A DNA stretch of 16,515 nt from DATDOO01 sp035293245 (lineage in GTDB: Bacteria > Pseudomonadota > Gammaproteobacteria > Methylococcales > Methylococcaceae). The notes under the pieces were generated by a model. The model was not told where the DNA came from. It ran no database searches and saw nothing but the letters and a program-made list of their open reading frames with translations. Position numbers and translations under genes: made by a program. The stretch spans positions 1 through 16,515 of the forward strand of contig DATDOO010000200.1 in the NCBI GenBank assembly GCA_035293245.1. Reading direction: 5' to 3'. Shown here in pieces: positions 1 through 7,523 of this stretch (position 1 is the stretch's first letter; each line of letters starts with the position of its first letter).

Positions 1-473
1 AGCCGGATTCTCCCGCGGCCAAGGCGGGACTGGAACAGGGCGACGTGCTGCTCACCGTAAACGGCAAGGCTGCGAAAAGCGCCATGGACATCCGCAACCA
101 GGTCGGCTTGATGAAAATCGGCGACGAAGTGCGCATGGAAATTCTCCACCAGGGGAGGTCCCAGACCAAAACCGCCACCATCGCCAAGCCGAAAAAGCAG
201 AGCGAGGACGGCAAGCGCTTCCACCCGAAACTCACCGGCGTGGTGTTGTCGCCGACCTCGCCGGACGACAACGTCCGCGGCGTGCGCGTCGAAAAAATTC
301 ACACCGCGTCCCCCGCCTTCCAGGCAGGCATCCGGCCGGGCGACGTCGTCGTCTCCGCCAACAAGCGGCCGGTGCGCGATCTGGACGAACTGGAGGCCGC
401 CGTCGGCAAGAGCCCGGAAGTCCTGCTGAACATCCAGCGCGGCGGAAACGCGTTTTTCGTGCTGCTGCGCTGA
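1..473 (+). CDS. DegP/DegQ/MucD-type periplasmic serine protease, C-terminal part (PDZ domains)
   Basis: This is the 3' end of a gene that begins before the window; the reading frame is open from position 3. The 156 visible residues hold the end of a first PDZ domain (GLEQGDVLLTVNG, then a strand-rich part ending near IAKPKKQ) and a complete second PDZ domain (GVRVEKIHTASPAF through GIRPGDVVVSANKRPV to NIQRGG), ending in FFVLLR. Two C-terminal PDZ domains in this order are typical of the HtrA family (DegP, DegQ, MucD), which degrades or refolds misfolded proteins in the periplasm. The trypsin-like domain with the His-Asp-Ser triad and the signal peptide lie outside the window, so activity cannot be judged and the exact member cannot be named. 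The gene ends with TGA and is followed by an intrinsic terminator, so it is the last gene of its unit. Confidence 0.88.
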   Translation, partial: PDSPAAKAGLEQGDVLLTVNGKAAKSAMDIRNQVGLMKIGDEVRMEILHQGRSQTKTATIAKPKKQSEDGKRFHPKLTGVVLSPTSPDDNVRGVRVEKIHTASPAFQAGIRPGDVVVSANKRPVRDLDELEAAVGKSPEVLLNIQRGGNAFFVLLR

Positions 474-533
474 GGACGCCCCGAGCCGCCTGCCTTGCCC
501 GGCCAGGCGGCAGGTGTAAAAATAAAACCAGTT

Positions 534-586
534 CCGTTGACCCGGAATCGCTATTTCCTGTGGCGTTCCCGTCAACGGATTTTTTT
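534..586 (+). terminator. Intrinsic terminator after the DegP-like gene
   Basis: An 8-bp perfect stem, CCGTTGAC (534-541) with GTCAACGG (571-578), is followed at once by A and seven T (579-586). The apical part can extend the stem: GGAA (544-547) with TTCC (566-569), and CGC (549-551) with GCG (563-565). It begins about 60 nt after the protease stop codon and ends 24 nt before the rpe start, so the downstream arm and T-tract overlap the rpe leader. Confidence 0.8.
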
Positions 587-610
587 GTTCCTCAGCCCGC
601 GAGTTTCATC

Positions 611-1303
611 ATGAACCCATTCTGGATTGCCCCGTCCATCCTCTCCGCCGACTTCGCCAAGCTGGGCGAGGAAGTGGACAACGTGCTCAACGCCGGGGCG
701 GATGTCGTCCATTTCGACGTCATGGACAACCATTACGTGCCCAATCTGACCATCGGCCCGCTGGTCTGCGAGGCCCTGCGCAAGCATGGCGTCACCGCAC
801 CCATCGACGTGCACCTGATGGTCAAGCCGGTGGATCGCATCATTCCCGACTTCGCCAAGGCCGGCGCCACTTACATCACCTTCCACCCGGAAGCTTCGGA
901 TCACATCGACCGCAGCCTGCAGCTCATCAAGGACAACGGCTGCAAGTGCGGCCTGGTGTTCAACCCGGCGACCTCGCTCAGCTACCTGGATCACGTCATG
1001 GACAAGTTGGACATGATCCTGCTCATGTCGGTCAACCCCGGCTTCGGCGGGCAGAAGTTCATCTCCTACGTGCTGGACAAGGCCCGCGAGGTGAGGAAGC
1101 GCATCGACGCCAGCGGCCATGACATCCGCCTGGAAATCGACGGCGGCGTGGGTCCGGCCAATATCCGCGAAGTGGCCGAGGCCGGCGTGGACACCTTCGT
1201 GGCCGGCTCCGCGGTGTTCGGCAAGGCGCTGGACAGCGACCCCAACCGCTACGACAGCATCGTCAAGTCGTTGCGCGACGAACTGGCCAAGGCACAGCGC
1301 TAG
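611..1303 (+). CDS. rpe: Ribulose-phosphate 3-epimerase
   Basis: The enzyme interconverts D-ribulose 5-phosphate and D-xylulose 5-phosphate in the cytoplasm, in the pentose phosphate pathway and in Calvin or ribulose monophosphate cycles. The 230-residue TIM barrel has the usual family length. Visible signatures are APSILSADF (7-15), HFDVMDNHYVPN with metal and catalytic residues H34 and D36, H68 in DVHLMV, the glycine-rich phosphate loop VNPGFGGQ (141-148), and EIDGGV with the second catalytic aspartate D177. The frame is open upstream to a GTG at 560, but that extension lies inside the terminator hairpin and lacks family similarity, so ATG 611 is chosen even though its ribosome-binding site is weak. 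gph starts 3 bp after the stop codon, the common proteobacterial rpe-gph pairing. No convincing promoter was seen between the terminator and the start. Confidence 0.96.
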   Translation: MNPFWIAPSILSADFAKLGEEVDNVLNAGADVVHFDVMDNHYVPNLTIGPLVCEALRKHGVTAPIDVHLMVKPVDRIIPDFAKAGATYITFHPEASDHIDRSLQLIKDNGCKCGLVFNPATSLSYLDHVMDKLDMILLMSVNPGFGGQKFISYVLDKAREVRKRIDASGHDIRLEIDGGVGPANIREVAEAGVDTFVAGSAVFGKALDSDPNRYDSIVKSLRDELAKAQR

Positions 1304-1306
1304 CAA

Positions 1307-1981
1307 GTGCAAAGACCGGATCTGATCGTTTTCGACCTGGACGGCACGCTGGTGGACAGCGCGCCGGACCTGGCCTTTGCCGTGGACGCCATGCGGTCGC
1401 GCCTCGGCTTGCCGCCTCACGGCCCGGAAAAAGTGCGCAGCTGGATCGGCAACGGCGTGTCCACGCTGGTCAAGCGCGCCCTCACGGGGGAAATGCATCC
1501 GGAAGAAGAACCGGAACGCTTCGCGGAAGGCTTGGCCCTTTTCTCGGAAATCTACGCCGCGCACCTGTGCGAGCGCGGCGGGTTGTTTCCGGGAGTACTG
1601 GAGGGACTCCGCAAACTCAAACAACACGGCTTTTTGCTGGCAGTCGTAACCAACAAGCACTCCCGCTTCACCCTGCCCCTGCTGGAACAGTTGGGCGTAG
1701 CCGAATACCTGGACTACGTCGGCTGCGGCGACCAGTTCGAGCGGCACAAGCCGCATCCGGAGCCACTGCTGAAAACCGCGAAGAAATTCGGCTTTGCGCC
1801 CGAAGAATGCCTCATGGTGGGCGATTCCGAAAACGACGTGCAAGCCGCCCGTGCCGCGGATTTCGACATCGTCTGCGTCACATACGGCTATCGCCGTTGC
1901 GAACGGGCGGAAGATCTTGAGGCTGACGCACTCATCCACTCCATCGCCGAACTGCCCGAACTGCTGAAACAGGCGGCATAA
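1307..1981 (+). CDS. gph: Phosphoglycolate phosphatase (HAD family)
   Basis: This 224-residue HAD-superfamily phosphatase hydrolyses 2-phosphoglycolate to glycolate. The substrate arises from Rubisco oxygenation or from repair of oxidised DNA ends. All HAD motifs are present: DLDGTLVDS with nucleophile D10 and acid/base D12, motif II at T115-N116, motif III K148 in KPHPEP, and motif IV GDSENDV with D173 and the following acidic residue. The cap insertion between motifs I and II has the usual size. The start is GTG at 1307, only 3 bp after rpe, and the conserved DLDGT motif falls at residues 10-14 as expected. The rpe-gph-trpE order supports Gph rather than another HAD enzyme, but substrate preference within this family cannot be proven from sequence alone. 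The TAA stop overlaps an ATG that opens a 14-codon ORF. Confidence 0.93.
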   Translation: MQRPDLIVFDLDGTLVDSAPDLAFAVDAMRSRLGLPPHGPEKVRSWIGNGVSTLVKRALTGEMHPEEEPERFAEGLALFSEIYAAHLCERGGLFPGVLEGLRKLKQHGFLLAVVTNKHSRFTLPLLEQLGVAEYLDYVGCGDQFERHKPHPEPLLKTAKKFGFAPEECLMVGDSENDVQAARAADFDIVCVTYGYRRCERAEDLEADALIHSIAELPELLKQAA

Positions 1982-2025
1982 TGAGCGAAATCGCGTTCAT
2001 GTCCGGAGAACGATGGCGTCGCTAA
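1981..2025 (+). other. Possible 14-codon leader ORF between gph and trpE
   Basis: An ATG overlaps the gph stop codon by one base (TAATG) and opens a 14-codon frame, MSEIAFMSGERWRR, ending in TAA. It has one Trp codon at position 12. It lies in the 109-bp gap before trpE, where an attenuator leader peptide would be expected. E. coli TrpL also has 14 residues, but with two adjacent Trp codons. No strong terminator with a U-tract follows; the only candidate is a weak hairpin with TTT. Chance is a real alternative. Confidence 0.2.
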
Positions 2026-2045
2026 GCCGAAAAATGCAGCCCCCT

Positions 2046-2072
2046 CGTGGGTAACGCTTCGCTCATTCCCCG
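2046..2072 (+). repeat. Imperfect hairpin, REP-like fragment before trpE
   Basis: GTGGGTAACGCTTCGCTCATTCCC sits in the gph-trpE gap and can fold as an imperfect hairpin, with GGG (2049-2051) pairing with CCC (2068-2070) and a small GC-TTC-GC tip. It resembles the dispersed GGGTTACGC...GCTAACCC palindromes found in intergenic regions of many proteobacteria. The resemblance is from memory. A TTT run directly after it makes a weak attenuator another possibility. Confidence 0.3.
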
Positions 2073-2090
2073 TTTAAGCCGACAACTATC

Positions 2091-3584
2091 ATGACGCCCG
2101 AACAATTCCAGGATTTCGCCCGCCAGGGCTACAACCGCATCCCCATCGCCCGCGAAGTGCTGGCCGATCTGGACACACCCCTCTCCGCCTACCTCAAGCT
2201 GGCCGACGGCCCCTATTCCTACCTCTTCGAGTCGGTGCACGGCGGCGAGCGTTGGGGGCGCTATTCCTTCATCGGCCTGCCGTGCCGCACGGTGGTCAAA
2301 GTGTGCGGCGAGACGGTCACGCTGGAGCGGGACGGCGCCGTGACCGAAACCTTTGCAACGCCCGATCCGCTCGGCTGGATCGAAGGATTCGCCGCCCGTT
2401 TCCGTGTGCCCGCCCTCCCCGGCCTGCCGCGCTTCAGCGGCGGGCTGGTGGGCTATTTCGGCTACGAGACCGTCGGCTATATCGAACCGAAACTGCGCGA
2501 GGCAGCCAAGCCCGACCCCCTGGGCGTGCCGGACATCCTGCTGATGGTATCGGAAGAACTGCTGGTGTTCGACAACCTGAGCGGCAAGCTGCTCATTCTC
2601 ACCCACGCCGATCCCACCCAGCCGGATGCCTACCCCAAGGCGCAGGCACGCCTGGAGCAACTGGCCGCCGATCTGCGCCGCAAAACCGCCCGCACCGCAC
2701 CGCCTCCCGCGAAGGCGAAGCGGGTGGAGGAAGACGATTTTGTCTCCGGCTTCACCCAGGAAGGCTTCGAGAACGCCGTGCGGCGCATCAAGGAATACAT
2801 CGTCGAGGGCGACGTGATGCAGGTCGTGCTCTCCCAGCGCCTGTCCATCCCCTATTCCGCCGCGCCGCTGGATCTTTATCGGGCCTTGCGCTGCCTCAAC
2901 CCCTCGCCGTACATGTTTCACCTGGACCTGGATAATTTCCACGTGGTTGGCTCGTCGCCGGAAATCCTCGTGCGCCTGGAGGATGGCGAAGTCACGGTGC
3001 GTCCCATTGCCGGGACGCGCAAGCGCGGCGCCACGCCGGAGGAAGACGCGGCGCTGGAAAAGGATTTGCTGGCCGATCCCAAGGAAATCGCCGAGCACCT
3101 GATGCTCATCGACCTGGGGCGCAACGACGCCGGCCGGGTGGCGGAAACCGGCACGGTGAAAGTCACCGACAAGATGGTCATCGAGCGCTATTCCCACGTC
3201 ATGCACATCGTCTCCAACGTCACCGGCCGTTTGGGGAACGGTCTGGATGCCTTCGACGTGCTCAAGGCCACCTTCCCCGCCGGCACGGTAAGCGGCGCGC
3301 CGAAAATCCGCGCCATGGAGATCATCGACGAGCTGGAACCGGTCAAGCGCGGCGTCTATGCGGGCGCGGTGGGCTACATCGGCTGGTCGGGCAACCTGGA
3401 TACCGCCATCGCCATCCGCACCTCCGTCATCAAGGACGGGCAGTTGCACATCCAGGCCGGCGCCGGCATCGTGCACGACTCCATCCCGCGCAACGAGTGG
3501 GAGGAAACCCTCAACAAGGGACGCGCCACCTTCCGCGCCGTGGCCATGGTGGAAGCGGGGCTCGACGGCCCGCCCAACCCATGA
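2091..3584 (+). CDS. trpE: Anthranilate synthase component I
   Basis: TrpE makes anthranilate from chorismate, using ammonia supplied by the glutaminase subunit TrpG, as the first committed step of tryptophan synthesis. Its 497 residues match proteobacterial TrpE. The N-terminal region holds an LxES-type element (YLFES) and a GRYSF(I)G stretch, which form the Trp feedback site in this family. The C-terminal chorismate-binding domain shows GDVMQVVLSQ, NPSPYMF, GSSPEILV, PIAGTR (305-310), HLMLIDLGRND, FPAGTVSGAPK and QAGAGIVHDS. PIAGT, with Ala rather than Lys, separates TrpE from aminodeoxychorismate synthase PabB (PIKGT). The ATG at 2091 has only a weak ribosome-binding site. trpG, trpD and trpC do not follow, so the glutaminase partner must be encoded elsewhere. 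Confidence 0.96.
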   Translation: MTPEQFQDFARQGYNRIPIAREVLADLDTPLSAYLKLADGPYSYLFESVHGGERWGRYSFIGLPCRTVVKVCGETVTLERDGAVTETFATPDPLGWIEGFAARFRVPALPGLPRFSGGLVGYFGYETVGYIEPKLREAAKPDPLGVPDILLMVSEELLVFDNLSGKLLILTHADPTQPDAYPKAQARLEQLAADLRRKTARTAPPPAKAKRVEEDDFVSGFTQEGFENAVRRIKEYIVEGDVMQVVLSQRLSIPYSAAPLDLYRALRCLNPSPYMFHLDLDNFHVVGSSPEILVRLEDGEVTVRPIAGTRKRGATPEEDAALEKDLLADPKEIAEHLMLIDLGRNDAGRVAETGTVKVTDKMVIERYSHVMHIVSNVTGRLGNGLDAFDVLKATFPAGTVSGAPKIRAMEIIDELEPVKRGVYAGAVGYIGWSGNLDTAIAIRTSVIKDGQLHIQAGAGIVHDSIPRNEWEETLNKGRATFRAVAMVEAGLDGPPNP

Positions 3585-3644
3585 GGCCACGGCCGGATCG
3601 TCGTTCGGCAACCCATTGGGGTGTGCGCCACAGCAGTCCGCGGC

Positions 3645-4664
3645 ATGAGTAAAATCCTTCTCACCGGCACGGCCGGCTTCATCGGCATGCACACCGCCTT
3701 GGCGCTGCTGGAGCGAGGCGATGCGGTGCTCGGGCTGGACAATCTCAACGACTACTACGAAGTCGGCCTCAAGGAAGCCCGCCTCGCCCGCCTGACTGGT
3801 CACCCGCGTTTCCGCTTCGTCAAAATGGATGTCGCCGACCGGCCCGGCATGGCGGAACTGTTCGCCCGCGAGCAGCCGCAGCGTGTCGTCCACCTGGCCG
3901 CCCAGGCGGGGGTGCGCTACTCGCTGCAGAATCCCCACGCCTACGTGGACAGCAACCTGGTCGGCTTCGTCAACATCCTGGAAGGCTGCCGGCACGCCCC
4001 AGTGGAACACCTGGTCTATGCGTCCAGTTCCAGCGTCTACGGCGGCAACGCCAGGATGCCCTTCTCCGAGCATGATGCCGTCGACCACCCGGTCAGCCTG
4101 TATGCCGCCACCAAAAAAGCCAACGAGCTGATGGCGCACACATACAGCCATCTGTACCGCCTGCCTGCCACGGGGCTGCGTTTCTTTACCGTCTACGGCC
4201 CGTGGGGGCGGCCCGACATGGCGCTCTTTCTCTTCACCCGGGCCATTCTCGAGGGCCGGCCCATTGACGTATACAACCACGGCCGGATGCGCCGCGACTT
4301 CACCTACATCGACGACATCGTCGAAGGCGTGGTGCGCGTGCTGGACAAGCCCGCCGAAGCCGACCCCCGTTTCGATGCGGCGAATCCGGACCCGGCCATC
4401 AGCAACGCGCCGTACCGGGTATACAACATCGGCAACCATCAGCCGGTGGAATTGCTGGATTTCATCGCCGCCCTGGAAAGCGCCCTGGGGATGGAAGCAA
4501 AAAAGAACTTCCTTCCCCTGCAGGACGGCGACGTGCCCGCCACTTACGCCGATACCGCGGAATTGGCCGCGCTGACCGGCTTTGCGCCGGCGACGCCGGT
4601 GCGGGAGGGCGTGAAACGGTTTGTGGAGTGGTACCGGGCGCATTACCATGTCGGACTGACATAA
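3645..4664 (+). CDS. NAD-dependent sugar epimerase, UDP-glucuronate 4-epimerase-like
   Basis: This 339-residue extended short-chain dehydrogenase has an N-terminal Rossmann motif GTAGFIG (8-14), the LDNLNDYYEVGLKEARL stretch characteristic of the CapI/LspL/WbpP-like UDP-glucuronate epimerases, LAAQAGVRYS, the Ser-rich ASSSSVYGG active-site strand and the catalytic pair Y153/K157 in YAATK. FTVYGPWGRPDMA and MRRDFTYIDDIVEG complete the family signature. The likely reaction is UDP-glucuronate to UDP-galacturonate for capsule or LPS sugars; substrate is inferred from similarity only. ATG 3645 is preferred over the upstream GTG at 3621 because the family normally starts a few residues before GxxGxxG. 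No glycosyltransferase or other polysaccharide gene lies nearby. It sits 60 bp after trpE and 15 bp before sucA, an unusual setting for this enzyme. Confidence 0.88.
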   Translation: MSKILLTGTAGFIGMHTALALLERGDAVLGLDNLNDYYEVGLKEARLARLTGHPRFRFVKMDVADRPGMAELFAREQPQRVVHLAAQAGVRYSLQNPHAYVDSNLVGFVNILEGCRHAPVEHLVYASSSSVYGGNARMPFSEHDAVDHPVSLYAATKKANELMAHTYSHLYRLPATGLRFFTVYGPWGRPDMALFLFTRAILEGRPIDVYNHGRMRRDFTYIDDIVEGVVRVLDKPAEADPRFDAANPDPAISNAPYRVYNIGNHQPVELLDFIAALESALGMEAKKNFLPLQDGDVPATYADTAELAALTGFAPATPVREGVKRFVEWYRAHYHVGLT

Positions 4665-4679
4665 CTCCGCGTCAAGACC

Positions 4680-7523
4680 ATGAGCCAGCGGCCGGACTCC
4701 CTCGAAGCCTTCATCGACGCCTCCGCGCTTTCGGGGGCGAACGCCGCGTTCATCGAGCGCTTGTACGAGCGTTTCCTCAAGGACCCGGAATCGGTGGAGG
4801 AAACCTGGCGCGAGCAGTTCCGCCAACTGCAGCGCGGCGCGGCAGGGCAGAAGGAAGTGGCGCACAGCAAGATTCGCCGCCGCCTGGTCAGGGAAGCCAA
4901 GGAAGCCAGCACCTACCGCTACCGCACCGACTACCAGTTCACCCTCAGCGAGGAGAACATCCGCAAGCAGTCGGCGGTGGCGCGGCTCATCAACAACTAC
5001 CGGGCCCGGGGACATCAGGGCGCGGACAACGATCCACTGCTATTCGAACCCAAACCGCCGACGCCCGACCTGGAACTGACCTATTTCGGCCTCCGCGAGA
5101 CCGACCTGGACACGGTGTTCGACACCGGCACCCTGGCGGACGTGCCCGACAAACTGCCTTTGCGCGAGATTCTCGCCATCCTGCGGGAAACCTATTGCGA
5201 CAGCATCGGCAGCGAATACACCCACATCGTCGATACGGACATCAGGAACTGGATCAAGGACCGCCTGGAAAGCTGCCGCGCCCGCCTGATTCTGGACGCG
5301 GACAAGAAGCGCTGGCTGCTCGGCTCCCTCACTGCCGCCGAATGCCTGGAACGACACCTGCACCAGAAATACGTGGGACAAAAGCGCTTTTCCCTGGAAG
5401 GCGGCGAAAGCCTCATCCCCCTGCTGGACGAGACCATCCAGCGCGCCGGCGAACAGGGCATCAGGGAAATCGTCATCGGCATGGCGCACCGCGGCCGGCT
5501 CAACGTGCTGATCAACATCCTGGGCAAGAATCCCGCTGCATTGTTCGGCGAGTTCGAGGGCAAAACCGAGCATGGCGGCATCGCCACCTCCGGCGACGTG
5601 AAATACCACCAGGGCTTTTCCTCCGACGTGGCCACCCCCGGCGGCACGGTGCACCTGGCCCTCGCCTTCAACCCCTCGCACCTGGAAAGCATCAATCCGG
5701 TGGTGGAAGGCTCGGTGCGCGCCCGCCAGGACCGCATCGGCACGGACGGCCGCGACCGGGTGCTGCCGGTGCTGATCCACGGCGATGCCTCCTTCGCGGG
5801 ACAGGGCATCGTCATGGAAACCCTCAACATGGCCGAGACTCCCGCCTTCACCACCGGCGGCACACTGCATATCGTCATCGACAACCAGATCGGCTTCACC
5901 ACCAGTGCGGCGCGCGACGCCCGCTCCACGCTTTATTGCACCGACGTGGCCCACATGGTGCAGGCCCCGGTGTTCCACGTGAACGGCGACGATCCGGAAG
6001 CGGTGCTGTTCGTCACCCGCCTGGCGCTGGACTACCGCATGACCTTCCACAAGGACGTGGTGATCGACCTCCTTTGCTACCGCCGCCACGGCCACAACGA
6101 GGCGGACGAGCCCGCCGCCACCCAGCCGCTGATGTACCGCTTCATCCGCAACCATCCGACCACGCGCCGTCTTTACGCCGAGCAACTGGCCGAAGAGGGC
6201 GTAGCCGACGCTGGCGCAGCCGGGCAAATGGAGCGCGACTACCGCGACGCCCTGGAACGCGGCGATACCGTGGCGCGCAACATCGTCGACAATCCCGACT
6301 ATCCCCGACAAATCTGGACGCGCTACCAGAACCAGGATTGGGAAGCGTCAGCGAATACCGCCGTTCCCCTGGAAGCATTGCGCGCCCTGGGCGAAAAGTG
6401 GCTGGCGCTGCCGCCCGGCTTCAGCCCGCACCCGCGCATCGCCGCGCTGCTGCAAAGCCGCCGCGACATGCTGGACGGCAAACAGCCGCTGGACTGGGGC
6501 TGCGCGGAAAACTTCGCCTATGCGGCACTGCTGGCCGAAGGTCACAGTGTGCGCATCACCGGACAGGACTGCGAGCGCGGCACCTTCTTCCACCGCCACG
6601 CGGTCCTGCATGACCAGAACAGCGGCGCGGCCTACACGCCGTTGGGCCATCTCACCCCCGAGCAGGGGCGGCTGCACATCCACAATTCGCTGCTCTCCGA
6701 GGAAGGCGTACTCGGCTTCGAATACGGCTACGCCAGTGCCGAACCGGACACGCTGACCATCTGGGAAGCCCAGTTCGGCGACTTCGCCAACAACGCCCAG
6801 GTGCTCATCGACCAGTTCATCAGTTCCGGCGAAGCGAAGTGGGGCCGGCTGTGCGGATTGACGCTGCTTCTGCCGCACGGCTATGAGGGCCAGGGGCCGG
6901 AACACTCCTCGGCGCGCCTGGAACGCTATCTGCAGTTGTGTGCGGAAATGAACATGCAGGTCTGCGCTCCGACCACGCCGGCGCAAATCTTCCACCTCTT
7001 GCGCCGCCAGTTGCTGCGCCCTTACCGCAAGCCGCTGATCGTCATGAGCCCCAAAAGCTTGCTGCGCCACCCCCTCGCGGCCTCGCCGCTGGAAGACTTG
7101 GCCACGGGCGGCTTCCGGCCCGTCATCGACGAAGTGGACGATCTCGACCGCACCAAGATTTCGCGGGTCGTGCTGTGCACGGGCAAAATCTACTACGACC
7201 TACTCGAAGCCCGCCGCGCCCGCAAGACCGACATCGCCGTCGCGCGCATCGAACAGCTTTATCCGTTCCCCGCGGAATACTTGCAGAAAGCGCTCGACGG
7301 CTATCCCGCGCTGCGCGAACTGGTCTGGTGCCAGGAAGAACCCGAAAACCAGGGCGCGTGGTACGAAATCCGCCACCGCTTCCAGCAATTCACCGGCGCG
7401 GGCCTGGAACTGAAATACGCCGGCCGCGCCCGCTCAGCCGCCCCGGCGACCGGCAGCCACAAGATGCACGCCGAGGAGCAACGGCAACTACTGGAGGACG
7501 CCTTGTCCCGAGTGCGCCGGTAA
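4680..7523 (+). CDS. sucA: 2-oxoglutarate dehydrogenase E1 component
   Basis: This 947-residue thiamine-diphosphate enzyme decarboxylates 2-oxoglutarate and passes the succinyl group to the lipoyl domain of E2 (SucB) in the TCA-cycle complex. The N-terminus has the segment used in E2 binding (LSGANAAFIERLYERFLKDP). Next come YFGLRETDLD, GMAHRGRLN with H270, the diphosphate-binding motif from GDASF (D369) to DNQIGF (N402), CYRRHGHNEADEP, RGTFFHRHAV in the pyrimidine-binding domain, and a C-terminal domain ending with QEEPENQGAWY. Length and motifs indicate an intact enzyme. The start ATG 4680 is 15 bp after the epimerase and has only a weak ribosome-binding site. sucB and lpd, which normally follow, are absent; a convergent ampG overlaps the last 36 bp. 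Confidence 0.96.
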   Translation: MSQRPDSLEAFIDASALSGANAAFIERLYERFLKDPESVEETWREQFRQLQRGAAGQKEVAHSKIRRRLVREAKEASTYRYRTDYQFTLSEENIRKQSAVARLINNYRARGHQGADNDPLLFEPKPPTPDLELTYFGLRETDLDTVFDTGTLADVPDKLPLREILAILRETYCDSIGSEYTHIVDTDIRNWIKDRLESCRARLILDADKKRWLLGSLTAAECLERHLHQKYVGQKRFSLEGGESLIPLLDETIQRAGEQGIREIVIGMAHRGRLNVLINILGKNPAALFGEFEGKTEHGGIATSGDVKYHQGFSSDVATPGGTVHLALAFNPSHLESINPVVEGSVRARQDRIGTDGRDRVLPVLIHGDASFAGQGIVMETLNMAETPAFTTGGTLHIVIDNQIGFTTSAARDARSTLYCTDVAHMVQAPVFHVNGDDPEAVLFVTRLALDYRMTFHKDVVIDLLCYRRHGHNEADEPAATQPLMYRFIRNHPTTRRLYAEQLAEEGVADAGAAGQMERDYRDALERGDTVARNIVDNPDYPRQIWTRYQNQDWEASANTAVPLEALRALGEKWLALPPGFSPHPRIAALLQSRRDMLDGKQPLDWGCAENFAYAALLAEGHSVRITGQDCERGTFFHRHAVLHDQNSGAAYTPLGHLTPEQGRLHIHNSLLSEEGVLGFEYGYASAEPDTLTIWEAQFGDFANNAQVLIDQFISSGEAKWGRLCGLTLLLPHGYEGQGPEHSSARLERYLQLCAEMNMQVCAPTTPAQIFHLLRRQLLRPYRKPLIVMSPKSLLRHPLAASPLEDLATGGFRPVIDEVDDLDRTKISRVVLCTGKIYYDLLEARRARKTDIAVARIEQLYPFPAEYLQKALDGYPALRELVWCQEEPENQGAWYEIRHRFQQFTGAGLELKYAGRARSAAPATGSHKMHAEEQRQLLEDALSRVRR

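Noticed and set aside
485..514. Hairpin GCCGCCTG / CAGGCGGC just after the protease gene
   Set aside because: It is a good stem but is followed by an A-rich stretch and not a T-tract. The hairpin at 534-586 is the better terminator.
572..1939. 455-codon open frame on the minus strand
   Set aside because: It is antisense to rpe and gph, with no motif and the same composition artefact.
2022..5015. 997-codon open frame on the minus strand
   Set aside because: It lies opposite trpE, the epimerase and sucA, which all have clear family motifs. Its product is His/Gly/Val/Ala-rich with no recognisable domain, as expected for the complement of GC-rich coding DNA.
5040..6311. 423-codon minus-strand frame inside sucA
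   Set aside because: It is a shadow of sucA with no supporting motif or start context.
4628..6613. 661-codon plus-strand frame overlapping sucA
   Set aside because: It is out of frame with sucA and rich in Arg/Pro/His/Gly, with no family similarity. sucA motifs are continuous in the other frame.
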